Assembly: GCF_030063145.1 (NCBI RefSeq)
Contig: NZ_JASISM010000001.1
Span: 186,001 to 250,000, forward strand
Direction of reading: 5' to 3'
Source: Cryobacterium sp. PH31-L1
GTDB lineage: Bacteria > Actinomycetota > Actinomycetes > Actinomycetales > Microbacteriaceae
DNA: 64,000 nt
In this document: positions 38,714-46,628 of the stretch, in pieces
Layout: every line of letters begins with the position of its first letter
Numbering within the stretch: position 1 is the first letter of the stretch
The notes under the pieces: model-generated
Told to the model about the DNA's origin: nothing
Databases searched by the model: none
The model's input: the letters and a program-made list of their open reading frames with translations, nothing else
Position numbers and translations under genes: made by a program

Positions 38714-40221
38714 CGACCGACGCCGCGCTCGCAACCCGCCACCTCAACGCCACGGAGCTCATCGACGTGGTGCTCGACAACGGCTCCTTCACGAGCTGGG
38801 ATCAGCCCGTGGTCGACCCCGCCCCGAATGAGGAGTACCGGGCCGACCTCGTGAAGGCCCGCGCGAAAAGCGGCACCGACGAGTCGGTGCTCACCGGCGA
38901 GGGGCTGATCCGCGGCCGCCGGGTGGCGATCGTGGTGAGCGAGTTCGCATTTCTCGCCGGATCGATCGGGCTTTCTGCTGCCGACAGAATTGTGAAGGCG
39001 ATCGAACTGGCCACACGCGAGGGGTTGCCGGTCTTGGCCGGACCGGCATCCGGCGGGACCCGCATGCAGGAAGGCACGCTGGCTTTTTTGTCGATGGTGA
39101 AAATCACGGCGGCGGTGCGCGCGCACCGGGAGGCGGGGCATCCGTATCTGGTGTACCTGCGGCACCCAACCACGGGCGGGGTGATGGCATCATGGGGGTC
39201 GCTCGGGCACGTGACGGTTGCCGAGCCGGGGGCGTTGCTCGGGTTCCTCGGCCCGCGCGTCTATGAGGCGCTCTACGACAAGAAGTTTCCGGAGAACGTG
39301 CAGGTCTCCGAAAACCTGTTCAACCAGGGGCTGATCGACGCCGTCGTGCCGCCGGAACAACTGCCAGAGATCGTGCACCGCGCGCTCATTATTCTCACCG
39401 ACCGGACTTCCGCGTCGGTGGCGGCCCCGGAAACCGTGAACGTGCGGCCAGCGCCTGACGACGCGTGGGCATCCGTTCAAATTTCGCGAAACCCGCGGCG
39501 GCCCGACCTACGCCAGCTGCTCGCCTATGGCGCGCACGACGTGCTGCCGCTTAACGGCACGGGCGAGGGCGAGAAAGACCCGGGACTCATGCTCGCCATG
39601 GCACGGTTCGGGCAGCAGAGCTGCATAGTGCTCGGGCATATTCGGCCGCGGCCCTCGCAAGACACGAAGATGGGCCCTGGATCTCTGCGGGAGGCTCGCC
39701 GCGGAATGCGCCTGGCGGAAGAGCTCGGAATTCCGCTGCTCACCGTGATCGACACCGCCGGCGCCGCACTATCGAAGGAGGCCGAGGAGGGCGGAATGGC
39801 CGGCGAGATAGCTCGGTCGCTGCACGAACTCATCGGCCTCAAGTCGGCCACGGTGTCGGTGCTGCTCGGCCAAGGTGCGGGGGGCGGGGCGCTGGCCCTG
39901 TTGCCGGCCGACCGCACGATCGCTGCGCAGCACTCCTGGCTCTCGCCGCTGCCTCCCGAGGGAGCAAGCGCCATCGTGTACCGCAGCACCGATTTCGCGC
40001 CGGCCGTGTCGGAGGCGCAGGGCGTGAACGTGGCCTCGCTGTTTGCCAATCGGATCGTCGACCACATCGTGGACGAGCGCCCCGACGCCGCAGACGAGGG
40101 ACGGGCGTTCTGCCAGCGCTTGGCGTCGGCCATCGAATACGAGTTGTCCGCGCTCTCCACGGTGCCCGTTGATGAACTACTTCCCCGCCGCCTGGCCCGT
40201 TACCACTCCCTCGGTCGCTGA
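38710..40221 (+). CDS. Fused AccD-AccA-type carboxyltransferase
   Basis: 503 residues in two crotonase-like halves. The first resembles the AccD beta half (VAIVVSEFAFLAGSIGLSAADR; AGPASGGTRMQEGTLAFLSM; HPTTGGVMASWGSLGHV) but lacks the N-terminal zinc ribbon. The second resembles AccA (RPSQDTKMGPGSLREARRGM; LLTVIDTAGAALSKEAEEGG; LLGQGAGGGALALLPADRTI). No biotin carboxylase or carrier gene is nearby. It may act in carboxylation using subunits encoded elsewhere, or, like MdcD/MdcE of malonate decarboxylase, in biotin-free decarboxylation. The latter is speculation. Confidence 0.85.
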   Translation: MTTDAALATRHLNATELIDVVLDNGSFTSWDQPVVDPAPNEEYRADLVKARAKSGTDESVLTGEGLIRGRRVAIVVSEFAFLAGSIGLSAADRIVKAIELATREGLPVLAGPASGGTRMQEGTLAFLSMVKITAAVRAHREAGHPYLVYLRHPTTGGVMASWGSLGHVTVAEPGALLGFLGPRVYEALYDKKFPENVQVSENLFNQGLIDAVVPPEQLPEIVHRALIILTDRTSASVAAPETVNVRPAPDDAWASVQISRNPRRPDLRQLLAYGAHDVLPLNGTGEGEKDPGLMLAMARFGQQSCIVLGHIRPRPSQDTKMGPGSLREARRGMRLAEELGIPLLTVIDTAGAALSKEAEEGGMAGEIARSLHELIGLKSATVSVLLGQGAGGGALALLPADRTIAAQHSWLSPLPPEGASAIVYRSTDFAPAVSEAQGVNVASLFANRIVDHIVDERPDAADEGRAFCQRLASAIEYELSALSTVPVDELLPRRLARYHSLGR

Positions 40222-40230
40222 CCCCTCGTC

Positions 40231-40349
40231 ATCTCGGTGTGGTGCATGGTGTCTGCTGCGCCCCGTTCGGCGATTACCCCGTGGGCCAGGTTTGCCATGC
40301 CGGCCAGAACGTTTTTTGGCCCCGTTGGCTCGGTGCATGTCGGTGGGCC
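40231..40349 (-). pseudogene. Chimeric relic of a TSUP exporter gene joined to a tsaB fragment, inverted
   Basis: Read on the minus strand, 40349-40286 matches the TSUP gene at about 41283-41346 (PTDMHRANGAKK versus STDIHRANGAKN) with a one-base insertion in an A-run that breaks the frame. It then runs directly into 40290-40231, which matches tsaB at about 41639-41700 (encoding GVIAERGAADTM versus GVIAERGEADTM). The ~290 bp between these parts in the intact locus is missing. Both parts differ from the intact copies at many, mostly third-position sites, so this is an old relic. Confidence 0.8.
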
Positions 40350-40439
40350 GAATTCTCGTCAAGGCTTGCCTAGGCGATAATCGAACGAGACGAGCAGGGG
40401 CCCTGGGCTGCCCGATGTTGGCCACGAAAGGACACGTCC

Positions 40440-40763
40440 ATGATGCAAGCGATTCTGGTGGGGCGACTCGGCGGCGGCCATGGCACGCTTGATCTGGAAA
40501 TGTTTTCCTACAGGCGACTCGCGCTGCACGGGGTCACCTTTCGCACCCGCTCCACCCAGGACAAGATCGCCCTCGTCGCCGCGCTGCGTGCCGACGTCGA
40601 CCTTGACTCGCCGGTACTTCGACCGCTCATCGACGGGATCATGCCGTGGACCGAGGCCAACGCGGCCCAGATTCTGATGCGCACCAACTCATCCCTCGGC
40701 AAGATTGTGCTCGCAGTCGGCGACGCGGCCGCCGAGAATTCGAACACGGGAAACTCTTACTAA
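40440..40763 (+). pseudogene. Remnant of a quinone oxidoreductase (zinc-type alcohol dehydrogenase family), internal deletion
   Basis: 107 residues. After MMQAILV the frame reads GRLGGGHGTLDLEMFSYRRL, HGVTFRTRSTQDKIALVA and RTNSSLGKIVLAVG, which match only the last ~100 residues of ~320-residue quinone oxidoreductases. The NAD(P)-binding fold and catalytic half are absent. The first residues resemble the normal start of the family, so an in-frame internal deletion is likely. AAAGGA precedes the ATG, and the stop overlaps the TSUP start, so the stub may still be translated. Confidence 0.75.
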
Positions 40764-41530
40764 TGACTCTTCTTGAAGGCGCGATCATCCTGGTCGCCGG
40801 AATTGCCGCTGGCATCATCAATGTGGTCGCCGGCGCTGGAACCCTGATCACCTTTCCCACCCTGCTCGCCCTGGGTGTCCCCCCGATCACGGCGAACGTC
40901 TCCAACACGGTTGGTCTAGTTCCCGGGTCGATCGCCGGAGCTTACGGTTATCGCCGGGAACTGCGCTCGCAGTGGCGGCCCGTGGCCTGGATGGCGGTAT
41001 TCTCGGCCGTAGGCGGAGTGATCGGCGGGTTGCTGCTGCTGATCCTGCCCGAGGAGGCCTTCTCGGCGGTCGTTCCGTTCCTGCTGCTGCTCGCCGCCGT
41101 GCTCTCCGCGATCCAGCCCCGCGTGGCCCGTTACGTGCGGCGCAAGTCCCCCGAAGGCACCACCACCGACACTCGGCCGATCACGTTCGGCCTCGTGCTC
41201 GGTATCCTCGGCACGGGGGTCTATGGGGGATACTTCGGCGCAGCGCAGGGAGTGGTGCTGTTGGCACTGCTGGGTATTCTGTGGTCCACCGACATACACC
41301 GGGCCAACGGTGCCAAGAATGTGCTGGCCGGCATGGCCAACCTCGTCTCCGCGATTATTTTCATTTCCAGCGGCACGGTGGACTGGGTGATCGCTCTACT
41401 GATCGGCGTTGGTTCTGCTTTCGGTGGCTGGCTCGGTGCCCGCATCGGGCGAAGGCTATCGGCTCCGGTATTGCGTGCGATCCTGGTGATCGTTGCCCTG
41501 ACCGCCGCCGTCGTGCTCTTTCTGACCTGA
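40763..41530 (+). CDS. TSUP (TauE/SafE) family anion exporter
   Basis: 255 residues from the ATG at 40763, overlapping the previous stop (TAATG). About 7-8 hydrophobic segments with the two half-repeats typical of the family (GIINVVAGAGTLITFPTLLA; GVYGGYFGAAQGVVLLALLG; STDIHRANGAKNVLAGMANL). Members move sulfite, sulfonates or organic anions; the substrate here is unknown. A piece of a related copy lies inverted at 40286-40349. Confidence 0.88.
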   Translation: MTLLEGAIILVAGIAAGIINVVAGAGTLITFPTLLALGVPPITANVSNTVGLVPGSIAGAYGYRRELRSQWRPVAWMAVFSAVGGVIGGLLLLILPEEAFSAVVPFLLLLAAVLSAIQPRVARYVRRKSPEGTTTDTRPITFGLVLGILGTGVYGGYFGAAQGVVLLALLGILWSTDIHRANGAKNVLAGMANLVSAIIFISSGTVDWVIALLIGVGSAFGGWLGARIGRRLSAPVLRAILVIVALTAAVVLFLT

Positions 41531-41531
41531 G

Positions 41532-41584
41532 CGCTGGCCTATCAAAGCCAGCCGCGCGAAGAGCTGGCCTGTCAAAGCTAGGCT
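41532..41584 (+). repeat. Two direct copies of a 19-nt motif before tsaB
   Basis: GCTGGCCTATCAAAGCCAG (41532-41550) and GCTGGCCTGTCAAAGCTAG (41562-41580) differ at two positions. Each is an imperfect hairpin (CTGGC/GCCAG). The second runs into the TAGGCT box (41579-41584) that ends 6 nt before the tsaB GTG, so the pair could be operator sites on a leaderless promoter. Confidence 0.5.
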
Positions 41585-41590
41585 GAACGG

Positions 41591-42226
41591 GTGCTACTTG
41601 CCATCGACACCTCCGCCGGCACCAGCGTCGCCGTCGTCGACCTTGCCCGTGGAGTCATCGCCGAACGCGGCGAAGCAGACACGATGCGTCACGCCGAAAT
41701 AGTCGGCCCGTTCATTCTGGAATGTCTGCAAGAAGCGCAGGTCGCCCCGGCTGACCTCTCCGGCGTCGTCGGCGGCATGGGTCCAGGCCCGTTCACCGGC
41801 CTGCGAGTCGGTATCGCATCGGCCCGCGTCTTCGCCCTCGGTGCTGGCACTCCGCTCGTACCCGTGATCAGCCACGACGCCATTGCCTACGGCCACTACC
41901 GTGGCGGCCACACCGGGCCCCTCGTCGTCGTCACCGACGCCCGGCGCCGCGAAGTCTACTGGAGCGCCTATTCCCACGCGGATGCCGTGGGCCTGCCCGT
42001 GCGTGTCGGCCAGCCCGGCCTCGCCAAACCGGCCGACCTCGACGACCTGAACTGGCTGCACGCCGGGTGGCCGCGCTTGGACGCCGCCACGGTGTCGGCC
42101 GGCGAGCTTGGTCTGGTCGCTGAGTTGAGCTATGCGCACGGGCGCCCGTTCGCAGTGAATGAGCCGCTCTACCTGCGCTCACCCGACGTCACCCTCTCGA
42201 ATGGTCCGAAGCGGGTCAGCCGATGA
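41591..42226 (+). CDS. tsaB: tRNA threonylcarbamoyladenosine biosynthesis protein TsaB
   Basis: 211 residues from GTG 41591. TsaB is the scaffold paralogue of TsaD in the t6A complex. Start LLAIDTSAGTSVAVVDLARG; GGMGPGPFTGLRVGIASARV and VVTDARRREVYW are typical. No ribosome site, but TAGGCT ends 6 nt upstream. It overlaps rimI by 4 nt. A diverged fragment of this gene is found inverted at 40231-40290. Confidence 0.94.
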   Translation: MLLAIDTSAGTSVAVVDLARGVIAERGEADTMRHAEIVGPFILECLQEAQVAPADLSGVVGGMGPGPFTGLRVGIASARVFALGAGTPLVPVISHDAIAYGHYRGGHTGPLVVVTDARRREVYWSAYSHADAVGLPVRVGQPGLAKPADLDDLNWLHAGWPRLDAATVSAGELGLVAELSYAHGRPFAVNEPLYLRSPDVTLSNGPKRVSR

Positions 42227-42714
42227 CCTGGCAGCTGCGCCGCGCGCACGAGGCTGACCTGGCGTCCATCATGCACCTCGAGACGACCACTTTTATCAAT
42301 GACGCCTGGTCGCCGACCATGATGGCGCGCGACCTCGGCGACCCAGCCTGCTACTACCTGGTCGCTTTCCCGCCCGACGCCCCCGGCACGGTCGAGGGCT
42401 ACGCCGGCCTGCTCGCCCCCCGGGGAGCCGTCGAGGGCGACATCCAGACCATCGCGGTCGCGGAATCCGCGCGTGGACGCGGGCTGGGACGCACGCTCAT
42501 GCAGGCGCTCATCTCCGAGGCCCGGAAGCGCGGCGCGCGGCTGATCTTTCTCGAGGTGCGGGCCGATAATCCCGGCGCTCAGCGCCTGTATGAGCGCCTC
42601 GGATTCATCGACGTGGGGGTGCGCCGCGGCTACTATCAGCCAGACAACGTCGACGCCATCGTCATGCGTCTGAACATTCCAGAACTGGAATCTGTGCTCG
42701 TGGAGACCCAATGA
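42223..42714 (+). CDS. rimI: Ribosomal-protein-alanine N-acetyltransferase RimI
   Basis: 163 residues, a single GNAT domain. RimI acetylates the N-terminus of S18 in E. coli; in Actinobacteria broader N-terminal acetylation is known. Motifs: [20 protein letters not shown] (acetyl-CoA loop), [20 protein letters not shown]. It is coupled to tsaB and tsaD by 4-nt overlaps, the usual order. Confidence 0.93.
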   Translation: MTWQLRRAHEADLASIMHLETTTFINDAWSPTMMARDLGDPACYYLVAFPPDAPGTVEGYAGLLAPRGAVEGDIQTIAVAESARGRGLGRTLMQALISEARKRGARLIFLEVRADNPGAQRLYERLGFIDVGVRRGYYQPDNVDAIVMRLNIPELESVLVETQ

Positions 42715-43805
42715 CGACCCTGAACCGCGCCGATCCCCTCGTTCTCGGCATTGAAACCTCCTGCGATGAAACCGGCATCGGCATCGTGCGCGGAACCACG
42801 CTGCTCTCGAACACCATTGCCAGCTCAATGGACGAGCATGCCCGCTACGGCGGCGTCGTGCCCGAGATCGCGGCTCGGGCACACCTCGACGAGCTCGTGC
42901 CGGCCATCAACGCGGCCGTTGCCGAGGCGGGCATCCGCTTGAGTGATCTGGATGCCATTGCCGTCACCTGTGGGCCCGGACTCTCCGGCGCGCTCATGGT
43001 CGGCGTCGGGGCCGCAAAGGCGCTTGCCGTGGCGCTCGACAAACCGATCTACGCGGTCAACCACCTGGTCGGCCACGTCGGCGCCGACCTGCTGCAGGGA
43101 GAGCTTCGGCACGGCGACACCAACACCGGCGACACCGCTCCGCTCGAGTACCCGACGATCGCCCTGCTGGTCTCCGGGGGCCACACCTCGCTGCTGCTCG
43201 TGCGCGACCTGGTCAGCGACGTTGAGCTGCTCGGCGAAACCATCGACGACGCCGCCGGCGAGGCCTTCGACAAGGTGGCGCGCCTGCTCTCCCTCCCGTA
43301 CCCCGGCGGGCCGCAGATCGACCGGGTCGCTTTGGGCGGTAACTCGAAGGCCATTCGCTTTCCGCGCGGACTCAGCCAGCCCAAGGACATGGCCGCCCAC
43401 CGCTACGACTTCTCCTTCTCCGGCCTGAAGACCTCTGTCGCACGCTTCGTCGAACAGCGCCAGGATGCCGGCGAACCCGTGCCGATCGGCGATGTCGCGG
43501 CCAGTTTTCGGGAGGCGGTCGTCGATATTCTGCTGACCAAGGCCCTCGCCGCCTGCGCCGACTACGGCGTACCGCGGCTGCTGCTGGGCGGCGGTGTCAT
43601 CGCGAACAAGCGTCTGCGCGAAGTCGCCGCCCAGAGAACGGCTGCCGCCGGCATCGTTCTGCGCATCCCGCCCCTCTCCCTGTGCACCGACAACGGTGCC
43701 ATGATCGCCGCCCTCGGTGCGCAGCTCATCATAGCCGGGCATGAGCCCTCCACGCTGGAATTCGGCGCCGATTCCACCCTGCCGGTCGGCCAGATTCAGG
43801 TCTGA
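42711..43805 (+). CDS. tsaD: tRNA N6-adenosine threonylcarbamoyltransferase TsaD
   Basis: 364 residues. The catalytic subunit transfers the threonylcarbamoyl group to A37. Start [15 protein letters not shown]; metal histidines H118 and H122 in [10 protein letters not shown]; the ASKHA-fold segments [24 protein letters not shown] and [13 protein letters not shown] with the metal-binding aspartate. Last gene of the tsaB-rimI-tsaD operon. Confidence 0.96.
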   Translation: MTTLNRADPLVLGIETSCDETGIGIVRGTTLLSNTIASSMDEHARYGGVVPEIAARAHLDELVPAINAAVAEAGIRLSDLDAIAVTCGPGLSGALMVGVGAAKALAVALDKPIYAVNHLVGHVGADLLQGELRHGDTNTGDTAPLEYPTIALLVSGGHTSLLLVRDLVSDVELLGETIDDAAGEAFDKVARLLSLPYPGGPQIDRVALGGNSKAIRFPRGLSQPKDMAAHRYDFSFSGLKTSVARFVEQRQDAGEPVPIGDVAASFREAVVDILLTKALAACADYGVPRLLLGGGVIANKRLREVAAQRTAAAGIVLRIPPLSLCTDNGAMIAALGAQLIIAGHEPSTLEFGADSTLPVGQIQV

Positions 43806-43889
43806 TCCGCCACAGAATTCGCCCACGCGCGGGCACACGAGATATTCTGGCTCTGCGACCCCGAACATTCCACACGAAGGAGACCGCAG

Positions 43890-44390
43890 ATGTCTGATCC
43901 CACCCAGCCCCCCGTCGATCCGACCAGCAGCACCCCGGCGAGCAGCAAAACCGGTTCGACTCCGGCGGACTCCAGCGTGCCGCCGGCCTACGAAGCTCCG
44001 GCCTACCCGGCTGCTCCGGCCTACCCGGCACCCGGCGCTCCGGCCGCTTCCGGATCTGGCCAGGCTCCCGCCTACGGGCAGCCCGCCGCGTATGGCCAGC
44101 AGCCGGCCTACGGCCAGAACCCCTACGGCCAGCAGAACCCGCAGGACAAGTACAACGTTCTCTCCATCATCTCGCTTGTCACCTCGATCCTTCTCATCTC
44201 GGTGGTCGGTATCATCACCGGCCACATCGCCCTGAGCCAGATCAAGAAGACCGGCGAAAAAGGGCACGGGCTCGCGCTCTGGGGGACCATCCTCGGCTAC
44301 GTCGGCCTTCTTGGCGGTGCTATCTTCGCCGCTTTCACAATCGTTTTGTTACTCGCGGCGGCCTCCACCGGCACGAGCTATAACTACTAG
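43890..44390 (+). CDS. DUF4190-type membrane protein with Pro/Tyr/Gln-rich N-terminus
   Basis: 166 residues. Residues 1-85 are low-complexity with repeated PAYPA and PAYGQ units. Two membrane segments follow (VLSIISLVTSILLISVVGII and a C-terminal one), flanking HIALSQIKKTGEKGHGLALW, the conserved DUF4190 loop. GAAGGAGA precedes the ATG. Function unknown. A related small protein follows. Confidence 0.82.
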   Translation: MSDPTQPPVDPTSSTPASSKTGSTPADSSVPPAYEAPAYPAAPAYPAPGAPAASGSGQAPAYGQPAAYGQQPAYGQNPYGQQNPQDKYNVLSIISLVTSILLISVVGIITGHIALSQIKKTGEKGHGLALWGTILGYVGLLGGAIFAAFTIVLLLAAASTGTSYNY

Positions 44391-44398
44391 CCACGCAG

Positions 44399-44417
44399 GT
44401 GGCCCCCTCGGGGCCAC
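44399..44417 (+). terminator. Hairpin between the two DUF4190-like genes
   Basis: GTGGCCCC-CTC-GGGGCCAC, perfect 8-bp arms, 8 nt after the stop, followed by a short TTTT at 44425-44428. Confidence 0.55.
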
Positions 44418-44490
44418 GTGGTACGTTTTGACCGAAAGCGGGGCGACCCCGACGAGCTGACCGTTTGCAGTTTGCGGCCAGAGGACAGCC

Positions 44491-44892
44491 ATGACTACAC
44501 CCCACCAGCACGACGAGGCTTCAGCGCAGTTGCACTACACGCGCGCGCCCGCACCGCCCGGCAGCCAGCTGGACTGGGCCTCGACGGTCACTGCACCCAC
44601 CGAATTCGTGCCGTACAGCTACACCGAGGACGAGGTGCAGCGCATCACCAGCCGTCGTCGGCTCGCGGTTTACTCCGTTATCTGTGGCCTTCTCGGGCTC
44701 GGCCTCGGTGTATTCGGTGTCTTCGGTCTGCCGATCGCGCTCATCGCGATCACCCTCGCGCTGATCGCGCGCACTACCGAGAATCGGGCGCGCGTGCTCT
44801 GGCGGAGTGGCCTCGTGAGCGGTCTCGTCGGGGTTCTGCTGGCGGCCGGCTGGATCGTCTACATCAGCCAGATCGTGTTGCCGCTGCTGTAA
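44491..44892 (+). CDS. Small DUF4190-like membrane protein
   Basis: 133 residues: ~65 hydrophilic residues, then two membrane segments (LAVYSVICGLLGLGLGVFGV... and GLVSGLVGVLLAAGWIVYIS) with a short loop containing LALIARTTENRARVLW. Likely a paralogue of the preceding protein without the PAYGQ repeats. Function unknown. Convergent with the methyltransferase gene, 4 bp apart. Confidence 0.75.
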   Translation: MTTPHQHDEASAQLHYTRAPAPPGSQLDWASTVTAPTEFVPYSYTEDEVQRITSRRRLAVYSVICGLLGLGLGVFGVFGLPIALIAITLALIARTTENRARVLWRSGLVSGLVGVLLAAGWIVYISQIVLPLL

Positions 44893-44896
44893 TCCG

Positions 44897-46102
44897 CTAC
44901 CGCACGCGCTCCGCGAGCAGCGCCACGCGATGCCCGGCCGCCCTGGTCAGAATCAGCGTTGCGGCTTCCGGCCCCTTGAGCTTCAGCCGGGTGCGCAGCG
45001 TCGCCGGGTCAACGTCTACGCCGCGCTTTTTGATCTCGAGGGTGCCGATACGCCGCTCCAGCAGCGCCAGTCGCAGCTTCTTCTCATCGAACGGGAGCGT
45101 TTCGAGCACCCGAAAAGCGCTCACGAACGGCGTCGGCGTGAGAGTGTCGTTGGTCAGGTAGGCGATGTTCTCACTCAGCATTCGGGCATTCAGCGAGCGG
45201 GCCAGATCGCCGATCAGCCGTGCCCGAATCACCGCGCCGTCCGGTTCGTAGACGTAGTTTCCGAGGCTGCCAGCATCGACGTCCGCACTGTCGTCCGAGG
45301 CAGTCAGTTCGTGCCTGCCGTCCGCTGTCAGGAGCAGGGCCGACCGACGGATCCCGGGGCGGGCGAGAGCGCCGAACCACAGCCCCATCTCCACCAGCTG
45401 GCCGTCCACCGACACCCACTGCGCCTCGGCGTCGACCGGAATCTGGTCACGATCGTGGCCGGGCCCGAGCTTCATCCCGAGCGGTAGTTTCGTCGCGAGC
45501 AGATAGGCGAAGTCTAGCGAGGGGGAGTAATCCTCGGAACGGGTCAGTCGCGTTGTGTTGCTGTGCCCACTCGTGCGGCGGGCCGGATCGAGCCAGACCG
45601 CGTCGAAATCTTCGAGGTCGACCGTCTCGGCCTCGGCCTGCAACGCCGAGGCGTTCGGAAACGGCGCGAGGTTGAAGCTCGCTACGGTCGCCGTTACCTC
45701 GTCGGCATCAACGGCCACGACCGACAGATCCAGCGCGGCGAGGGCCATGGCGTCGCCGCCGATACCGCAGCCGAGGTCGGCGACCCGCGGCGCTCGCCCG
45801 AGTGTGGCTTCCAGCCCGGCGAACCGGCCGGCGTGCAGGGCTGCGACACGCAGTCGGGTGGCCTGCTCCAGGCCGGCCTCTGTGAAGAGCATCCGCTCGG
45901 CGAATTCACCGAACTTGAGGGCGGCTTTCGCCCGCAGCCGAGATTGGCTGAGCACGGCCGACACGAGCCCGGGCGCGTGCCCGGCCTTGCGCAAATCGCT
46001 CACGAGCTTCAGTACGTCTCCGTGGGTCTCGTAGGGCGGCAGGGAGTCCAACAGCCGCAAACTCGCGGGGGAAAGCAGCTCAACGAGTTCGGTTCGATCC
46101 AT
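44897..46102 (-). CDS. SAM-dependent methyltransferase with THUMP-like domain
   Basis: 401 residues. A Rossmann methyltransferase core begins near residue 100 with [16 protein letters not shown] (SAM loop), [10 protein letters not shown], and [11 protein letters not shown] as the motif IV analogue. The C-terminal ~70 residues ([20 protein letters not shown]) fit the THUMP-like domain of this actinobacterial family. RNA is the likely substrate; position unknown. Its start is 28 bp from the CIRCE of groES on the other strand. Confidence 0.85.
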   Translation of the reverse strand: MDRTELVELLSPASLRLLDSLPPYETHGDVLKLVSDLRKAGHAPGLVSAVLSQSRLRAKAALKFGEFAERMLFTEAGLEQATRLRVAALHAGRFAGLEATLGRAPRVADLGCGIGGDAMALAALDLSVVAVDADEVTATVASFNLAPFPNASALQAEAETVDLEDFDAVWLDPARRTSGHSNTTRLTRSEDYSPSLDFAYLLATKLPLGMKLGPGHDRDQIPVDAEAQWVSVDGQLVEMGLWFGALARPGIRRSALLLTADGRHELTASDDSADVDAGSLGNYVYEPDGAVIRARLIGDLARSLNARMLSENIAYLTNDTLTPTPFVSAFRVLETLPFDEKKLRLALLERRIGTLEIKKRGVDVDPATLRTRLKLKGPEAATLILTRAAGHRVALLAERVR

Positions 46103-46130
46103 GCTGCAACGCTACCAAAATGGCCCCCAT

Positions 46131-46157
46131 CTGGCACTCACGTTGCGTGAGTGCCAG
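46131..46157. promoter_or_regulatory. CIRCE operator (HrcA site) upstream of groES, copy 1
   Basis: CTGGCACTC-N9-GAGTGCCAG, perfectly symmetrical and very close to the CIRCE consensus TTAGCACTC-N9-GAGTGCTAA. Predicts HrcA repression of groES. Confidence 0.88.
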
Positions 46158-46175
46158 AACCCCCCTAAACTTCAC

Positions 46176-46202
46176 TTGGCACTCTCGCTGTGAGTCTGCT
46201 AA
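46176..46202. promoter_or_regulatory. Degenerate second CIRCE, copy 2
   Basis: TTGGCACTC followed after 7 nt by GAGTCTGCTAA. The left half is near-consensus; the right half has two extra bases. It lies 26 nt upstream of the groES GTG. Confidence 0.55.
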
Positions 46203-46227
46203 CCCAAATCTTAGAAAGAGGTCAACC

Positions 46228-46524
46228 GTGTCGGTCTCCATCAAGCCGCTCGAGGATCGCATCGTCATCAAGCAGGTCGATGCCGAGCAGACCACCGCAT
46301 CAGGTCTGGTCATTCCTGACACCGCGAAGGAAAAGCCCCAGGAGGGCGAAGTTGTTGCAGTCGGCCCCGGCCGCATTGACGACAACGGCAACCGCATCCC
46401 CCTCGACATCGCCGTCGGCGACAAGGTCATCTACTCCAAGTACGGCGGAACCGAGGTCAAGTTCGGTGGCGATGACCTTCTGGTTCTCTCCGCTCGCGAC
46501 GTGCTCGCCGTGGTCGTACGCTAA
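46228..46524 (+). CDS. groES: Co-chaperonin GroES
   Basis: 98 residues from GTG 46228 (AGAAAGAGG upstream); an in-frame ATG at 46120 lies before the CIRCE and is rejected. GroES caps the GroEL cage. Start [14 protein letters not shown]; mobile loop [17 protein letters not shown] at ~19-35; [20 protein letters not shown] near the end. groEL does not follow; a terminator does. Confidence 0.96.
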   Translation: MSVSIKPLEDRIVIKQVDAEQTTASGLVIPDTAKEKPQEGEVVAVGPGRIDDNGNRIPLDIAVGDKVIYSKYGGTEVKFGGDDLLVLSARDVLAVVVR

Positions 46525-46550
46525 CACCACGCAGTCGGTCGTTCTAGACT

Positions 46551-46587
46551 GAAAACTCCCGGATAGCCCTGCTATCCGGGAGTTTTC
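46551..46587 (+). terminator. Rho-independent terminator after groES
   Basis: Perfect 17-bp arms GAAAACTCCCGGATAGC / GCTATCCGGGAGTTTTC with loop CCT and a TTTTC tail. Confidence 0.9.
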
Positions 46588-46628
46588 TGCTTTCATCCTG
46601 CTTCACCCCTGCCGAGCCAAGGACCCTC

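Noticed and set aside
40177-40425. Minus-strand 82-codon frame
   Set aside because: Its only recognisable part (PTDMHRANGAKK) is the TSUP relic in a broken frame; the rest overlaps the carboxyltransferase end. Reported as a pseudogene instead.
46120-46227. Upstream ATG in frame with groES
   Set aside because: It would place the CIRCE operator inside the coding sequence and add residues unlike any GroES.
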